A stretch of DNA of 64,000 nucleotides. Origin: Cyanobium usitatum str. Tous. Its GTDB lineage: Bacteria > Cyanobacteriota > Cyanobacteriia > PCC-6307 > Cyanobiaceae. Below the pieces are notes generated by a model. That model made no database searches. It saw only the letters and a list, made by a program, of their open reading frames with translations, and was not told where the DNA came from. The translations under genes and the position numbers were made by a program. Location of the stretch: the NCBI RefSeq assembly GCF_963920485.1, contig NZ_OY986431.1, forward strand, positions 744,001 through 808,000. Reading direction: 5' to 3'. Positions 46,248 to 53,513 of this stretch are shown one piece after another (within the stretch, counting starts at the first letter, position 1; every line of letters starts with the position of its first letter).

Positions 46248-46278
46248 AGGATGGGGTCTCCCCCTGCTGGAGAGTCAA
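46248..46278 (-). promoter_or_regulatory. MerR-type promoter with 19-bp spacer and dyad
   Basis: On the minus strand TTGACT (46273-46278) and CATCCT (46248-46253) are separated by 19 bp. Within the spacer is the dyad TCTCC-N7-GGAGA. MerR-family activators work on promoters with 19-20 bp spacers and a dyad between the two elements, so this drives the His-rich operon. The -10 match is weak (CATCCT). The -35 region touches the GTG of the regulator gene. Confidence 0.65.
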
Positions 46279-46701
46279 GTGGTTGCGCTACAGCTGCCAG
46301 AGGAGCCGGCCAAAGAGCTGCAAAAGATCGGTGCGGTGGCTACTCGTTCAGGCGTTTCAGTGAAGACGATTCGCTTCTACTGCGACCAGGGTCTGCTGCA
46401 GCCAGCAGGCCGCAGTGAGGGACGCTACCGGCTCTTTGATGAGTCGGTTGATAGCGATCTAGCGCTGATCCGCACCCTGAGGGGTCTCGATATCCCTCTG
46501 CCCACAGTCACCGCGGTGCTCGAGGCCCGACGCTCCGGAGTGTGCACCTGCAATAACCTGCAGGCAACGATCCGTTCTAAGGCAGGCGAAATCCAGCAGC
46601 GGATCGCTGATTTGCAATCCCTCCACGCCGAGCTCAACGGACTGCTCAGCACCTGGCAGCGCTGCGGCGGCAGGCCAGCTCAAGTGAGTGCTGGCAACTG
46701 A
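46279..46701 (+). CDS. MerR-family transcriptional regulator, probable metal sensor
   Basis: A 140-residue regulator with the winged-helix motif KIGAVATRSGVSVKTIRFYC at the N-terminus, a coiled-coil dimer helix (RSKAGEIQQRIADLQSLHAELNGLL) and cysteines in SGVCTCN and WQRCGG placed as in Zn/Cu/Cd sensors. The GTG at 46279 is supported by GGAGAG 8 nt upstream. The C-terminal about 10 residues are encoded by sequence that matches a histidine-kinase 3' end on the other strand (see the repeat). It is divergent from the His-rich protein. Confidence 0.82.
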   Translation: MVALQLPEEPAKELQKIGAVATRSGVSVKTIRFYCDQGLLQPAGRSEGRYRLFDESVDSDLALIRTLRGLDIPLPTVTAVLEARRSGVCTCNNLQATIRSKAGEIQQRIADLQSLHAELNGLLSTWQRCGGRPAQVSAGN

Positions 46702-46731
46702 AGGACAAACGTGCTCCCGATGCCAGGGGGG
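46674..46731 (-). pseudogene. Fragment matching the 3' end of the histidine-kinase gene at 53.5 kb
   Basis: Read on the minus strand this stretch encodes PPGIGSTFVLQLPALT followed by a TGA. The histidine kinase starting at 54872 ends TPGAGSTFLLQMPALT and TGA. The DNA matches at roughly 83 percent over 57 nt (compare 53508-53565), including several bases past the stop. It is therefore the decayed end of a related kinase gene, not an independent gene. Confidence 0.8.
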
Positions 46732-46782
46732 ATCTGGCGTAAGCCCTGATTTACAGCGTGTGCAACAACCCCCAGCCAATAA

Positions 46783-46810
46783 AAAAGCCCCCTTATTACA
46801 GGGAGCTTTT
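46783..46810 (-). terminator. Terminator downstream of psbA
   Basis: AAAAGCCCCC (46783-46792) pairs with GGGAGCTTTT (46801-46810), with one G-T pair, around an 8-nt loop. On the minus strand it ends in TTTTTT and lies 43 nt after the psbA stop. It is a rho-independent terminator for psbA. Confidence 0.88.
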
Positions 46811-46852
46811 GGGGATTCCGTTGTTTCCCAGCCGTAGCTGGGCTGTTGACTA

Positions 46853-47932
46853 TCAACCGATTGCAGGTGCGGTCAGTGCCACGGGTGTGGCAGTAGCAGC
46901 AGCCAGGTCAAGCGGGAAGTTGTGAGCATTGCGCTCGTGCATCACTTCCATACCGAGACCAGCGCGGTTCAGAACGTCGGCCCAGGTGTTCACCACACGG
47001 CCTTGGCCGTCGAGGATCGACTGGTTGAAGTTGAAACCGTTCAGGTTGAAGGCCATCGTGCTCACGCCAAGGGCGGTGAACCAGATGCCAACCACGGGCC
47101 AGGCAGCCAGGAAGAAGTGGAGGCTGCGGCTGTTGTTGAAGGAGGCGTATTGGAAGATCAGGCGACCGAAGTAGCCGTGAGCAGCCACGATGTTGTAGGT
47201 CTCCTCTTCTTGGCCAAACTTGTAGCCGTAGTTCTGGCTCTCGCTCTCGGTGGTCTCACGAACCAGGCTGCTGGTAACGAGTGAACCGTGCATGGCGGAG
47301 AACAGGCTGCCACCGAAGACACCAGCCACTCCCAGCATGTGGAAGGGGTGCATCAAGATGTTGTGCTCAGCCTGGAACACCAACATGTAGTTGAAGGTGC
47401 CGGAGATGCCCAGGGGCATGGCGTCCGAGAAGGAGCCTTGACCGAAGGGATAGACAAGGAACACGGCAGATGCTGCGGCCACAGGAGCGCTGTAGGCAAC
47501 GCAGATCCAGGGGCGCATGCCCAAGCGGTAGGAAAGCTCCCACTCGCGGCCCATGTAGGCGTAGATGCCGATCAGGAAGTGGAAGACCACCAGCTGGAAA
47601 GGACCACCGTTGTACAGCCACTCATCGAGGCTGGCGGCTTCCCAGATGGGGTAGAAGTGCAGGCCGATGGCGTTGCTGGAAGGAACAACAGCACCGGAGA
47701 TGATGTTGTTGCCGTACATCAGGGAGCCAGCTACGGGCTCACGGATGCCGTCGATGTCGACAGGGGGCGCGGCGATGAAGGCCACGATGAAGCAGATGGT
47801 GGCAGCCAGAAGGCAGGGGATCATCAGCACACCGAACCAGCCCACATAGAGACGGTTGTTGGTGGAGGTGACCCAGTCGCAAAACTGGTTCCACGCAGAA
47901 GCGCCTTGGCGCTGCTGAATAGTGGTTGTCAT
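46853..47932 (-). CDS. psbA: Photosystem II D1 protein
   Basis: The D1 core subunit of photosystem II. From the ATG at 47932 it has 359 residues with [14 protein letters not shown], the [10 protein letters not shown] and [11 protein letters not shown] end, and a processed tail [14 protein letters not shown]. Residue 130 is Glu ([10 protein letters not shown]), the form found in high-light D1 (D1:2); low-light D1 has Gln. The upstream in-frame part is not D1 and is ignored. It has a promoter at 48029-48058 and a terminator at 46783-46810, so it is monocistronic. Confidence 0.98.
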   Translation of the reverse strand: MTTTIQQRQGASAWNQFCDWVTSTNNRLYVGWFGVLMIPCLLAATICFIVAFIAAPPVDIDGIREPVAGSLMYGNNIISGAVVPSSNAIGLHFYPIWEAASLDEWLYNGGPFQLVVFHFLIGIYAYMGREWELSYRLGMRPWICVAYSAPVAAASAVFLVYPFGQGSFSDAMPLGISGTFNYMLVFQAEHNILMHPFHMLGVAGVFGGSLFSAMHGSLVTSSLVRETTESESQNYGYKFGQEEETYNIVAAHGYFGRLIFQYASFNNSRSLHFFLAAWPVVGIWFTALGVSTMAFNLNGFNFNQSILDGQGRVVNTWADVLNRAGLGMEVMHERNAHNFPLDLAAATATPVALTAPAIG

Positions 47933-48028
47933 GAGAACGGTTTGGGGAAGGGCTTGCCTGACACAGCCGAGAGGCTTGGCAGGAAAGCAGTAAGTAGATG
48001 CGGGGCGGGGAACCGCTCGCTCATCTGA

Positions 48029-48058
48029 ACTTAACACCTATTCACACTTGTCAGGCAA
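48029..48058 (-). promoter_or_regulatory. Probable psbA promoter
   Basis: On the minus strand TTGCCT (48053-48058) and TTAAGT (48029-48034) are 18 bp apart, about 97 nt upstream of the ATG. The distance fits a 5' leader of about 90 nt. The match to consensus is moderate, and light regulation is known for psbA but no clear HLR1 direct repeat is seen. Confidence 0.5.
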
Positions 48059-48060
48059 CC

Positions 48061-48492
48061 TGGCGGTGCAATTGGTCAGCAGCAGAGCTGATGGCACTGA
48101 TAAGCCGCACCGGTTCAAGCAACCACTGCTCCCCCTAACGCAGCAGCGGCCCCATGTAGAAGGTGCAGACCGGGTTGGGAATCAGGGCGGCCTGGAGGTC
48201 CAAGCCCTCACCCAATGAACTCGAGCAGAAGGGCACAGGCTCACCAATAGGCAGCGTCATATCCGCTGCCGTCTCGTCCGCTCTTGGTGACGACCAGAAC
48301 CGGTGCACCAGGCCAGCCTTTGTGGAGGAGAAGGTCTGCCGCCAGGGAGCCGCCTCGGTGAGGATGGCGGATCAGCGTTTAGCAGTGAACGGTGCTTGGG
48401 CAGCGAGAGTGGTTGGGGTCATGGCAGCAGAGCAGTCCTTTGTTGTTGCCGCCTGCATGGACTTCAGACGCCGCCGTGCGAGCAGCGACTGA
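48061..48492. other. 432-nt stretch between the psbA promoter and phoX without an accepted gene
   Basis: No frame here gives a convincing complete protein. The best is a 41-codon minus-strand frame at 48135-48260, listed separately. Other minus-strand frames have a protein-like look over short distances (for example HRGGSLAADLLLHKG), separated by stops, which suggests old gene remains. No terminator for phoX is obvious. Confidence 0.5.
48135..48260 (-). pseudogene. Short open frame, possible UmuD/S24-peptidase remnant
   Basis: A 41-residue frame starting MTLPIGEPVPFCSSSLGEG and containing LDLQAALIPNPVCTFYM. This resembles the UmuD region with the pattern Leu-Asp-Leu, an Ile-x-x-Pro and Thr-Phe/Tyr before the catalytic Ser, but the protein stops where the active-site part should follow. 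The resemblance is weak and may be chance; a truncated umuD is the best guess. Confidence 0.3.
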
Positions 48493-50679
48493 TCAGCTCA
48501 GCAGGGGTTTGCCGTCAAGTCGACGGATCGCAACAACCCCGGGCCTGGGCGGCCGGGCGGGTACCCCGGACGGCCAGTTAGAGCCGAGCGGTACCCAGCG
48601 CAACTGCTCAAAGCGTTGACCGTTGCGGTCCACCAGGCTGTGGGCTTGGGCTTCCACCTCCTTGCCTTGGCGCACTCCCTGAGCCTCGCCAGGGTGCTGC
48701 ACCGCCAGAAACAGCGTGCGGCCCTCGCTATCGAAGCAAGGCCCGCACAGCTCACACCCCACCGGACCGATCGCAAAGCAGAGGGCCTGACCCGCCATTG
48801 CGCCAGTGCGCGGCAGCAGCCAGCAGCTGTTGTTGCCGAATACATCGAGGTCGGCACCCCCAGAGCGATCGGTCACCAGCCAGAGGTTGCCGGATGGGTC
48901 GAAGGCCAAATTGTCGGGATGGCTAAAACCGAGCCCCCCCTGCCAGGGCAGGCCGCCAGCCGCCACCATCCGCCAGCGGAAGCTGGCGCCTCGGCCAGCG
49001 CCACCATCGCTCAGTCGCATCACCCAACCGTGGGGCCAGAGGGATTCGCCTTTGGGGCCGCGGAAGACCGCCGGATCACTGCAGCCGCCGTCATCACGGC
49101 CCGCCGCCGTGAAAGCGATCAGCAGGTCTCCGTTGATCGGGTCGATGTCGGTGTCTTCTGGCCTGGGGCAGGCGGTGGCGCCAGCGGCGTTGGCGGCCAG
49201 ATGGGCATCGATCAGGATCGCTCCTTGCTGCCGCAGCTGCGCCTCCAAGTCATCGCCGCCCAATGGGTAGAGATCGCCAAGGTTTTTGTAGTGGCTGCAG
49301 TAGGCCTGCAGTTCGGCATCGCTGCTGAGCGCTTCACTACCGCTGCGCTGGCGGTCGCTGTGGGGCAACACGGCTGGTTGCTGCCAGCCAAAGCGCTCGT
49401 AATGACTGGGGGGTTGCGGCTGCACCGCCGTGGTGACCTCCAAAGCGATCCAGGTGCCGCTGCCTTCCGCGTTGAAACGGGCCACCTCCAGGCGACCCGC
49501 TGCAAACAGCCGTGAATTGGTGCGATCGAGCGGGTCTTGCACGAGCCCTTCACTGACAAAGCGGTACAAGTGCCCGCCATGGCGATCGCAACCCGAATAC
49601 ACCACCAGCGGCTCTCCAGGCCGGGCCACAACGGCAACGGCTTCATGGCGAAAGCGGCCCAGCAGGCTGTGCTTAACCGCGGGTTGGCTTGGCTCACGGG
49701 GGTCAAATTCCACCATCCAGCCGTACTTGTTGCCGGCTAGCCCAAAGGGATTGCCGAGCCCGTCGAGGCGTGAACCATCCCAGCGGAACGGCTGCGCTTC
49801 TGGGGAAGCCGCCGAGCCATCGGCATAGACGGCCTCGCTCACCTGCGACTGGAAGTTTTCCTCAGCGCTCAGCACGGTGCCCCAGGGGGTGGTGCCGCCG
49901 GTGCAGTTGGCAAAGGTGCCGATGATCCGATCACCTAGGCCATCGCGGTAGCCAAGCGGCTGGCTGTGGCGAAACACCGCCGCCGCCGGACCGCTGCAGC
50001 GCAGGGCATGCTCCGGCTGACTGAATCCGCTGAGGCCATCGATGCGCCGCTCGTAGCGACTGCCGCGGCTGCGGTGCCAGCCTGAGCTGCCCTGCTCAAG
50101 CTCGAGTACGCCGATGCCGAGATCGGCCATGGCGGCGCGGGCCACGGCCTCGATCAGCGGCCGCAGCGGGTCGCTTGCCGTAAGGCTGGCCACATCCACA
50201 CTGCCGCCGCGGCTGGCCAATGCCTGCTGCAAAGTCTTCAGTGGCAGGAGGGTGCCCACGGCTTCTGAAAAACCTGCCGACCAGGTCTGGGCACTGATGT
50301 ATTCGAAGTTGATGCTCAACAAGGCCCTGCCGCCAGGCAGGGGCTGGAACGCCAGGTAGTCGTTGTTGAAGCCAAAGCGACCCGTGGCGAGACGATCGCC
50401 CCAGACAGCGAGCAGCTCGGCGCGATAGCCCTCGGGAACCAGCAGTTTGTCGTCGACGTTGAACGTCCGATAGATGCGCCGTTGCTCTGCCGCACTCAGA
50501 CCGTCAGCAGGCAAGGGCAGAGGTGCACGCACGGGCACAAAGGGCAGGGCAGCATTTCCTGCCGCCGTGCTGCTGCTGCGGACCTCATGCTGCGGCAGCA
50601 ACATGGCAGCGGCGCTGCTGCCAGCACCGATGCCCAGCAATTCGAGCAGCTGGCGGCGCTTGATCGCAGAGCGATTCAT
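48493..50679 (-). CDS. phoX: PhoX-family (DUF839) alkaline phosphatase-like protein
   Basis: A 728-residue protein with a twin-arginine-like signal (KRRQLLELLGIGAGSSAAAM) and the PhoX motifs NCTGGTTPWGTVLSAEENFQ, FDPREPSQPAVKHSLLGRF and DTDIDPINGDLLIAF. PhoX enzymes are exported Ca/Fe-dependent phosphatases that release phosphate from organic esters. A possible Pho-box half (CCTTAAACC) is in the upstream region, but no full repeat is seen. It is divergent from the broken ATP-grasp gene. Confidence 0.88.
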   Translation of the reverse strand: MNRSAIKRRQLLELLGIGAGSSAAAMLLPQHEVRSSSTAAGNAALPFVPVRAPLPLPADGLSAAEQRRIYRTFNVDDKLLVPEGYRAELLAVWGDRLATGRFGFNNDYLAFQPLPGGRALLSINFEYISAQTWSAGFSEAVGTLLPLKTLQQALASRGGSVDVASLTASDPLRPLIEAVARAAMADLGIGVLELEQGSSGWHRSRGSRYERRIDGLSGFSQPEHALRCSGPAAAVFRHSQPLGYRDGLGDRIIGTFANCTGGTTPWGTVLSAEENFQSQVSEAVYADGSAASPEAQPFRWDGSRLDGLGNPFGLAGNKYGWMVEFDPREPSQPAVKHSLLGRFRHEAVAVVARPGEPLVVYSGCDRHGGHLYRFVSEGLVQDPLDRTNSRLFAAGRLEVARFNAEGSGTWIALEVTTAVQPQPPSHYERFGWQQPAVLPHSDRQRSGSEALSSDAELQAYCSHYKNLGDLYPLGGDDLEAQLRQQGAILIDAHLAANAAGATACPRPEDTDIDPINGDLLIAFTAAGRDDGGCSDPAVFRGPKGESLWPHGWVMRLSDGGAGRGASFRWRMVAAGGLPWQGGLGFSHPDNLAFDPSGNLWLVTDRSGGADLDVFGNNSCWLLPRTGAMAGQALCFAIGPVGCELCGPCFDSEGRTLFLAVQHPGEAQGVRQGKEVEAQAHSLVDRNGQRFEQLRWVPLGSNWPSGVPARPPRPGVVAIRRLDGKPLLS

Positions 50680-50871
50680 TGCTGTTTCATTGCTGGGGTG
50701 GTGCTGAACTGGAACGACTCCAGGTTCACCGCCCGGATTGGTTTAAGGGTGGTTCAGCTCTAGCAGAGCTACTGCTCTTTTGCATGTTGCGCCTGCAGCG
50801 TGACCCTGTGCTGCAGAGGCTTGGAACCACGGCCACGCCGCGGGAAAAGTGAGTTCGTGACTGGGGCTGAC

Positions 50872-51698
50872 ATGAACCTCTGGGTACTTCACAAGCGACC
50901 GAGCGGGATGGTCGAGCCCTATGAGCTGACGCGGTTGAGGGAGGAGGCGCGTGCTCTTGACATCCGCTTTGAAGCCGTCGCACCAGAAGAAATCGATCTA
51001 ATCGTTAGCCGCGGTGGTCGGCGATCCATTCGGCGCTGCGGCGCCGAGGTTGAACTCCCCGATGTCTTGCTGCCCCGTACTGGAAGTGGCACGGATTACT
51101 TCTCATTGGCAATCCTGCGCCAGCTGGAGCACCTGGGCGTGGCTGTGGTCAATCCCACGCACCATGTTGGTGCGTTTTCCAGTCGATCCCCATCTGGTCG
51201 CCCAACAGATTGGCGTTCCCTGTGTCATCAAGCTGCTGGTTGGCTCCTATGGCGACGGTGTTGTGCTCAGCCGTGACCCAGCTGGTCTCCGGGCTGGATC
51301 GCTCTCAAAGCCTGATCTTGCAGCAGTACATCGGCACAAGACCCGGAAAGGACCTGCGGGTCTGGGTAATTGGCAGCCAGGTGATTGGCGCCATGTTGCG
51401 CAGCAGCACCGACGGCAGTTTCAAGGCAAACATCAGTAGGGGTGGTGATGGGCAGGCATTTCCCCTTAACCCAGAGCTGGAGCGACTAGCGCGTGATTCA
51501 GCAGCCGCCTTGAACCTCGACATCGCCGGTGTCGACCTGCTGTTTGATGGCGATGGTTACAGCATCTGTGAGGTCAATAGCGCCCCAGGCTTTCAGGGCT
51601 TTGAGACAGCTACGGGCTTGAACGTCGCCCGCCTGGTTCTTGAGCACTGCAAGTCAACAATGCATTTATCACCGCCAAAGCTTGCTTGTGTGTTTTGA
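50872..51698 (+). pseudogene. RimK-like ATP-grasp ligase, two deletions with frameshifts
   Basis: Three frames carry one ATP-grasp protein. Frame one (from ATG 50872) gives MNLWVLHKRPSGMVEPYELT to LGVAVVNPTH near 51163. Then about 25 expected residues are missing and the frame shifts: MLVRFPVDPHLVAQQIGVPC to VVLSRDP near 51274. A second short deletion shifts again: QLVSGLDRSQSLILQQYIG to CEVNSAPGFQGFE at the end. Each shift is +1. The remaining parts are well conserved, so the loss is recent. The intact family adds glutamate to a protein or peptide tail. Confidence 0.85.
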
Positions 51699-51705
51699 GC
51701 AAGGG

Positions 51706-51729
51706 CTTGAGCATCAAGCTGTGCTCAAG
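51706..51729 (+). terminator. Hairpin after the ATP-grasp gene
   Basis: CTTGAGCA (51706-51713) and TGCTCAAG (51722-51729) form a perfect 8-bp stem with an 8-nt loop, followed by ACGTTTTC. A moderate rho-independent terminator for the plus strand is likely, 8 nt beyond the stop of the broken gene. Confidence 0.55.
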
Positions 51730-51815
51730 ACGTTTTCAGAGGGCGAAGCGCTCGCCCAGCTGCCTGGCAGCGCAAGTTGCCCGCTCGAGCCACGGAGCGA
51801 GGCCGGGCGCGACAG

Positions 51816-51837
51816 CATGTAACGAAGTTGTTACATG
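51816..51837. promoter_or_regulatory. Perfect palindrome over the start codon of the small + gene
   Basis: CATGTAAC and GTTACATG are perfect 8-bp arms around GAAGTT, overlapping the ATG at 51835. It resembles a TGTA-N10-TACA site, but NtcA sites have N8. It may be an operator or an RNA hairpin that covers the start. The same GTTACA core occurs upstream of the first hli gene. Confidence 0.5.
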
Positions 51838-52104
51838 GCTCTCATGACAGTCGGGGAAGTCTTTCTGGAGTCGATCTCTAGCGGTGTGATCACGGAGCAT
51901 GAGATCTCCTGGGTTGCCTCCCACCAAGGCGCCTTTGCCCGCCACGAGGAAGCCCTGGCGCTTCGGTTGGGGCGCTTGGTAGACGAGGGGCAGATCAACC
52001 TTGGCTGCCGCCTGCCGAGTCGTCTTGTCCAGCACAAGCTTGTGCTCAACGAATGGATTGAACCGCTCGGCCGGCGCCGCGGCAGAGCGGCCGCTTGCGC
52101 CTGA
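51835..52104 (+). CDS. Small conserved picocyanobacterial protein
   Basis: An 89-residue protein starting MALMTVGEVFLESISSGVIT and containing HEISWVASHQGAFARHEEAL and LGRLVDEGQINLGCRLPSR. The helix-rich pattern with Arg/His and a final WIEPLGRRRG looks like a family of unknown function that I recall from marine Synechococcus. A second possible start is ATG 51844. A minus-strand frame on the same DNA is rejected. Confidence 0.7.
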   Translation: MALMTVGEVFLESISSGVITEHEISWVASHQGAFARHEEALALRLGRLVDEGQINLGCRLPSRLVQHKLVLNEWIEPLGRRRGRAAACA

Positions 52105-52120
52105 CACCGCAGTAGCTCCT

Positions 52121-52273
52121 ATGACGCAAGACAAAACATTGCACTACTGGCAGAACATGCGGATCGCCATGGAGGCGGCAGGGGCAACCTCAAGTGCGAT
52201 CTACAAACGAGCCCTGGCGATCACCCAGGGGCTTCCAGATCCCCTTGCCCCTCAGGATTCGGCTCAGTTGTAA
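52121..52273 (+). CDS. Small hypothetical protein, picocyanobacterial
   Basis: A 50-residue protein beginning MTQDKTLHYWQNMRIAMEAA and ending with QGLPDPLAPQDSAQL; it is predicted to be helical with several aromatic and basic residues. It lies 16 nt after the preceding small gene, so the two are probably co-transcribed. The sequence has a conserved, gene-like look but I cannot name a family. Confidence 0.65.
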   Translation: MTQDKTLHYWQNMRIAMEAAGATSSAIYKRALAITQGLPDPLAPQDSAQL

Positions 52274-52332
52274 CGGCTAGTCCCCTTTCTGATTCAGGGG
52301 GAGCACCTGGGATGGTGACGCTTCCAAGATTT

Positions 52333-52575
52333 TTATGCCACCTGATCTGCATTGCCCATGGAAGCTGGATGGCCGACCAACTCAGAAGATTCGCAAGCGG
52401 TGATCCAGTTACGCAGCAGCGGGTAGCGCTGCACCATCGCTGCGTATTCAGCTGATTGACGGTATGAGGATTCCAAAAGCCGGTAGTCAGGGTTCTGCTG
52501 CATGGACTGCTGCTCTCCGGAAACCAGCTCTGCTGCTAGCGCTAAGTGCCTGGTACCTGAATGATCAGTTGTCAT
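52333..52575 (-). CDS. Small hypothetical protein
   Basis: An 80-residue frame starting MTTDHSGTRHLALAAELVSG and including YRLLESSYRQSAEYAAMV and LRNWITACESSE. No family recognised; composition is gene-like and the helix pattern regular. It is divergent from the hli cluster across about 195 nt. Confidence 0.45.
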   Translation of the reverse strand: MTTDHSGTRHLALAAELVSGEQQSMQQNPDYRLLESSYRQSAEYAAMVQRYPLLRNWITACESSELVGHPASMGNADQVA

Positions 52576-52746
52576 GGAGATCAAGCGGGCGCTAAGGGTT
52601 GCGGCAAAGCGCTTTGCAGAAACGCTGCTGGAGCCCGCTAGCGATTGTTGCTTCTGTCAGTGGGAGCAGACAGAAGGCGTCGGCTGTAATTGGGCAAGCG
52701 ACGGCAGGACAGCCCCTTGCCACAACCGTTCACAACCTGTTACATT

Positions 52747-52768
52747 GCCCATAACATTCCGTTACAGA
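52747..52768 (+). promoter_or_regulatory. HLR1-like half-site region upstream of hli
   Basis: Upstream of the first hli gene is GTTACATT-like sequence (starting near 52738) and a second GTTACA close to the ATG. HLR1 sites bound by the light regulator RpaB are direct repeats of such units 2 nt apart; here the second unit is not adjacent, so this is only a candidate. Confidence 0.3.
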
Positions 52769-52769
52769 C

Positions 52770-52913
52770 ATGGTTGAATCTGCTTCCCGTTTTGGTTTCG
52801 TTGCTTTCGCTGAAACCTGGAATGGCCGTCTGGCAATGCTTGGTTTTGTGATCGGTCTTGGCACCGAGCTCCTGACAGGTCAGGGCATCCTTTCCCAAAT
52901 CGGTCTCGGTTGA
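52770..52913 (+). CDS. hli: High-light-inducible protein
   Basis: A 47-residue one-helix chlorophyll-binding protein. The sequence has the Hlip core ETWNGRLAMLGFVIGLGTEL followed by LTGQGILSQIGLG. These proteins protect photosystems under excess light and during assembly. It is the first of four short genes with 5 nt or overlapping junctions. Confidence 0.93.
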   Translation: MVESASRFGFVAFAETWNGRLAMLGFVIGLGTELLTGQGILSQIGLG

Positions 52914-52918
52914 GCGTC

Positions 52919-53035
52919 ATGGAAACCGATTACACCGCTGCAATTTCAGTCGTTGCTCTGATCACCGCTGCGCTCTCGGCAATGACGATCTACGTGCTGA
53001 GCCGTCCTACGGACCTAGCCAAGAGGGTTGGATGA
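52919..53035 (+). CDS. Tiny single-helix membrane protein in the hli cluster
   Basis: A 38-residue protein: METDYTAAISVVALITAALS then AMTIYVLSRPTDLAKRVG. One membrane helix is evident. It starts 5 nt after the hli stop and overlaps the next small gene by 4 nt (ATGA). I do not recognise a family; position points to a thylakoid function together with the Hlip. Confidence 0.7.
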   Translation: METDYTAAISVVALITAALSAMTIYVLSRPTDLAKRVG

Positions 53036-53109
53036 TTTCCGCTATCACCATCCTTCTTATCGGTGCCTGGATTGTTGGTGCTCTCAACCAGCCTGATCTT
53101 GCCGACTGA
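53032..53109 (+). CDS. Tiny 25-residue membrane protein in the hli cluster
   Basis: The product is MISAITILLIGAWIVGALNQ then PDLAD, one hydrophobic helix with a short acidic tail. The ATG overlaps the preceding stop (ATGA) and the stop is 15 nt before the next hli-like gene. It is far below usual size cut-offs; overlap, helix and operon position support it. Confidence 0.6.
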   Translation: MISAITILLIGAWIVGALNQPDLAD

Positions 53110-53124
53110 GCTTTTAGCTCTGAA

Positions 53125-53361
53125 ATGACCAACACTGTTTCTGACGATCAAATGCTTGATAACAGCTCGGACCAGTTGACACTCGTTCAGCAATTGCAGC
53201 GTGTTGAGCGCTTCAATGGCCGCGCCGCCATGCTTGGCATCGTCATCGGCATCGTGGTGGAGGGCCTCACAGGTTTTGGTATTGCTCATCAAATCGGCCT
53301 CGGCGCCTTGGTTGATGGCTATGCCGCCTGCCGCACCCAGTTTTTGCCGTTCTGCTTTTAA
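53125..53361 (+). CDS. High-light-inducible-type protein with extended tail
   Basis: A 78-residue protein with the Hlip motif ERFNGRAAMLGIVIGIVVEG and GIAHQIGLGAL, preceded by an acidic, Gln-rich head of about 25 residues. After the helix it has an extra Cys-containing tail (YAACRTQFLPFCF) not seen in short Hlips. Last gene of the cluster. Confidence 0.85.
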   Translation: MTNTVSDDQMLDNSSDQLTLVQQLQRVERFNGRAAMLGIVIGIVVEGLTGFGIAHQIGLGALVDGYAACRTQFLPFCF

Positions 53362-53513
53362 TCTTGACCTCTATTGCGTAGGCTACATTCGATAGTCTAG
53401 TGCTTGGCTGAATATTTATAGATTATGGTGTGATGCCGAGGGGAGGAAGTTTATTGTTATAGATAGCAGTAAATTATAAATATTCGCATTGTGCAACCGA
53501 ACTGCATGCCAGC
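53362..53513. other. AT-rich island with an 11-bp inverted repeat between the hli cluster and the kinase
   Basis: This 152-nt gap is strikingly AT-rich for this genome. GAATATTTATA (53410-53420) and TATAAATATTC (53475-53485) are perfect 11-bp inverted repeats 54 nt apart. Immediately after it, ATGCCAGC and GCTGGCAT (53506-53531) make a hairpin over the kinase stop codon. No gene is seen. Confidence 0.6.

Noticed and set aside
48163-48492. Plus-strand frame of 109 codons upstream of the phoX 3' end
   Set aside because: No family pattern; Ala/Arg/Val-rich with a doubtful start.
51736-52134. Minus-strand frame of 132 codons
   Set aside because: It overlaps the plus-strand small gene, which has a conserved look, and has no family pattern.
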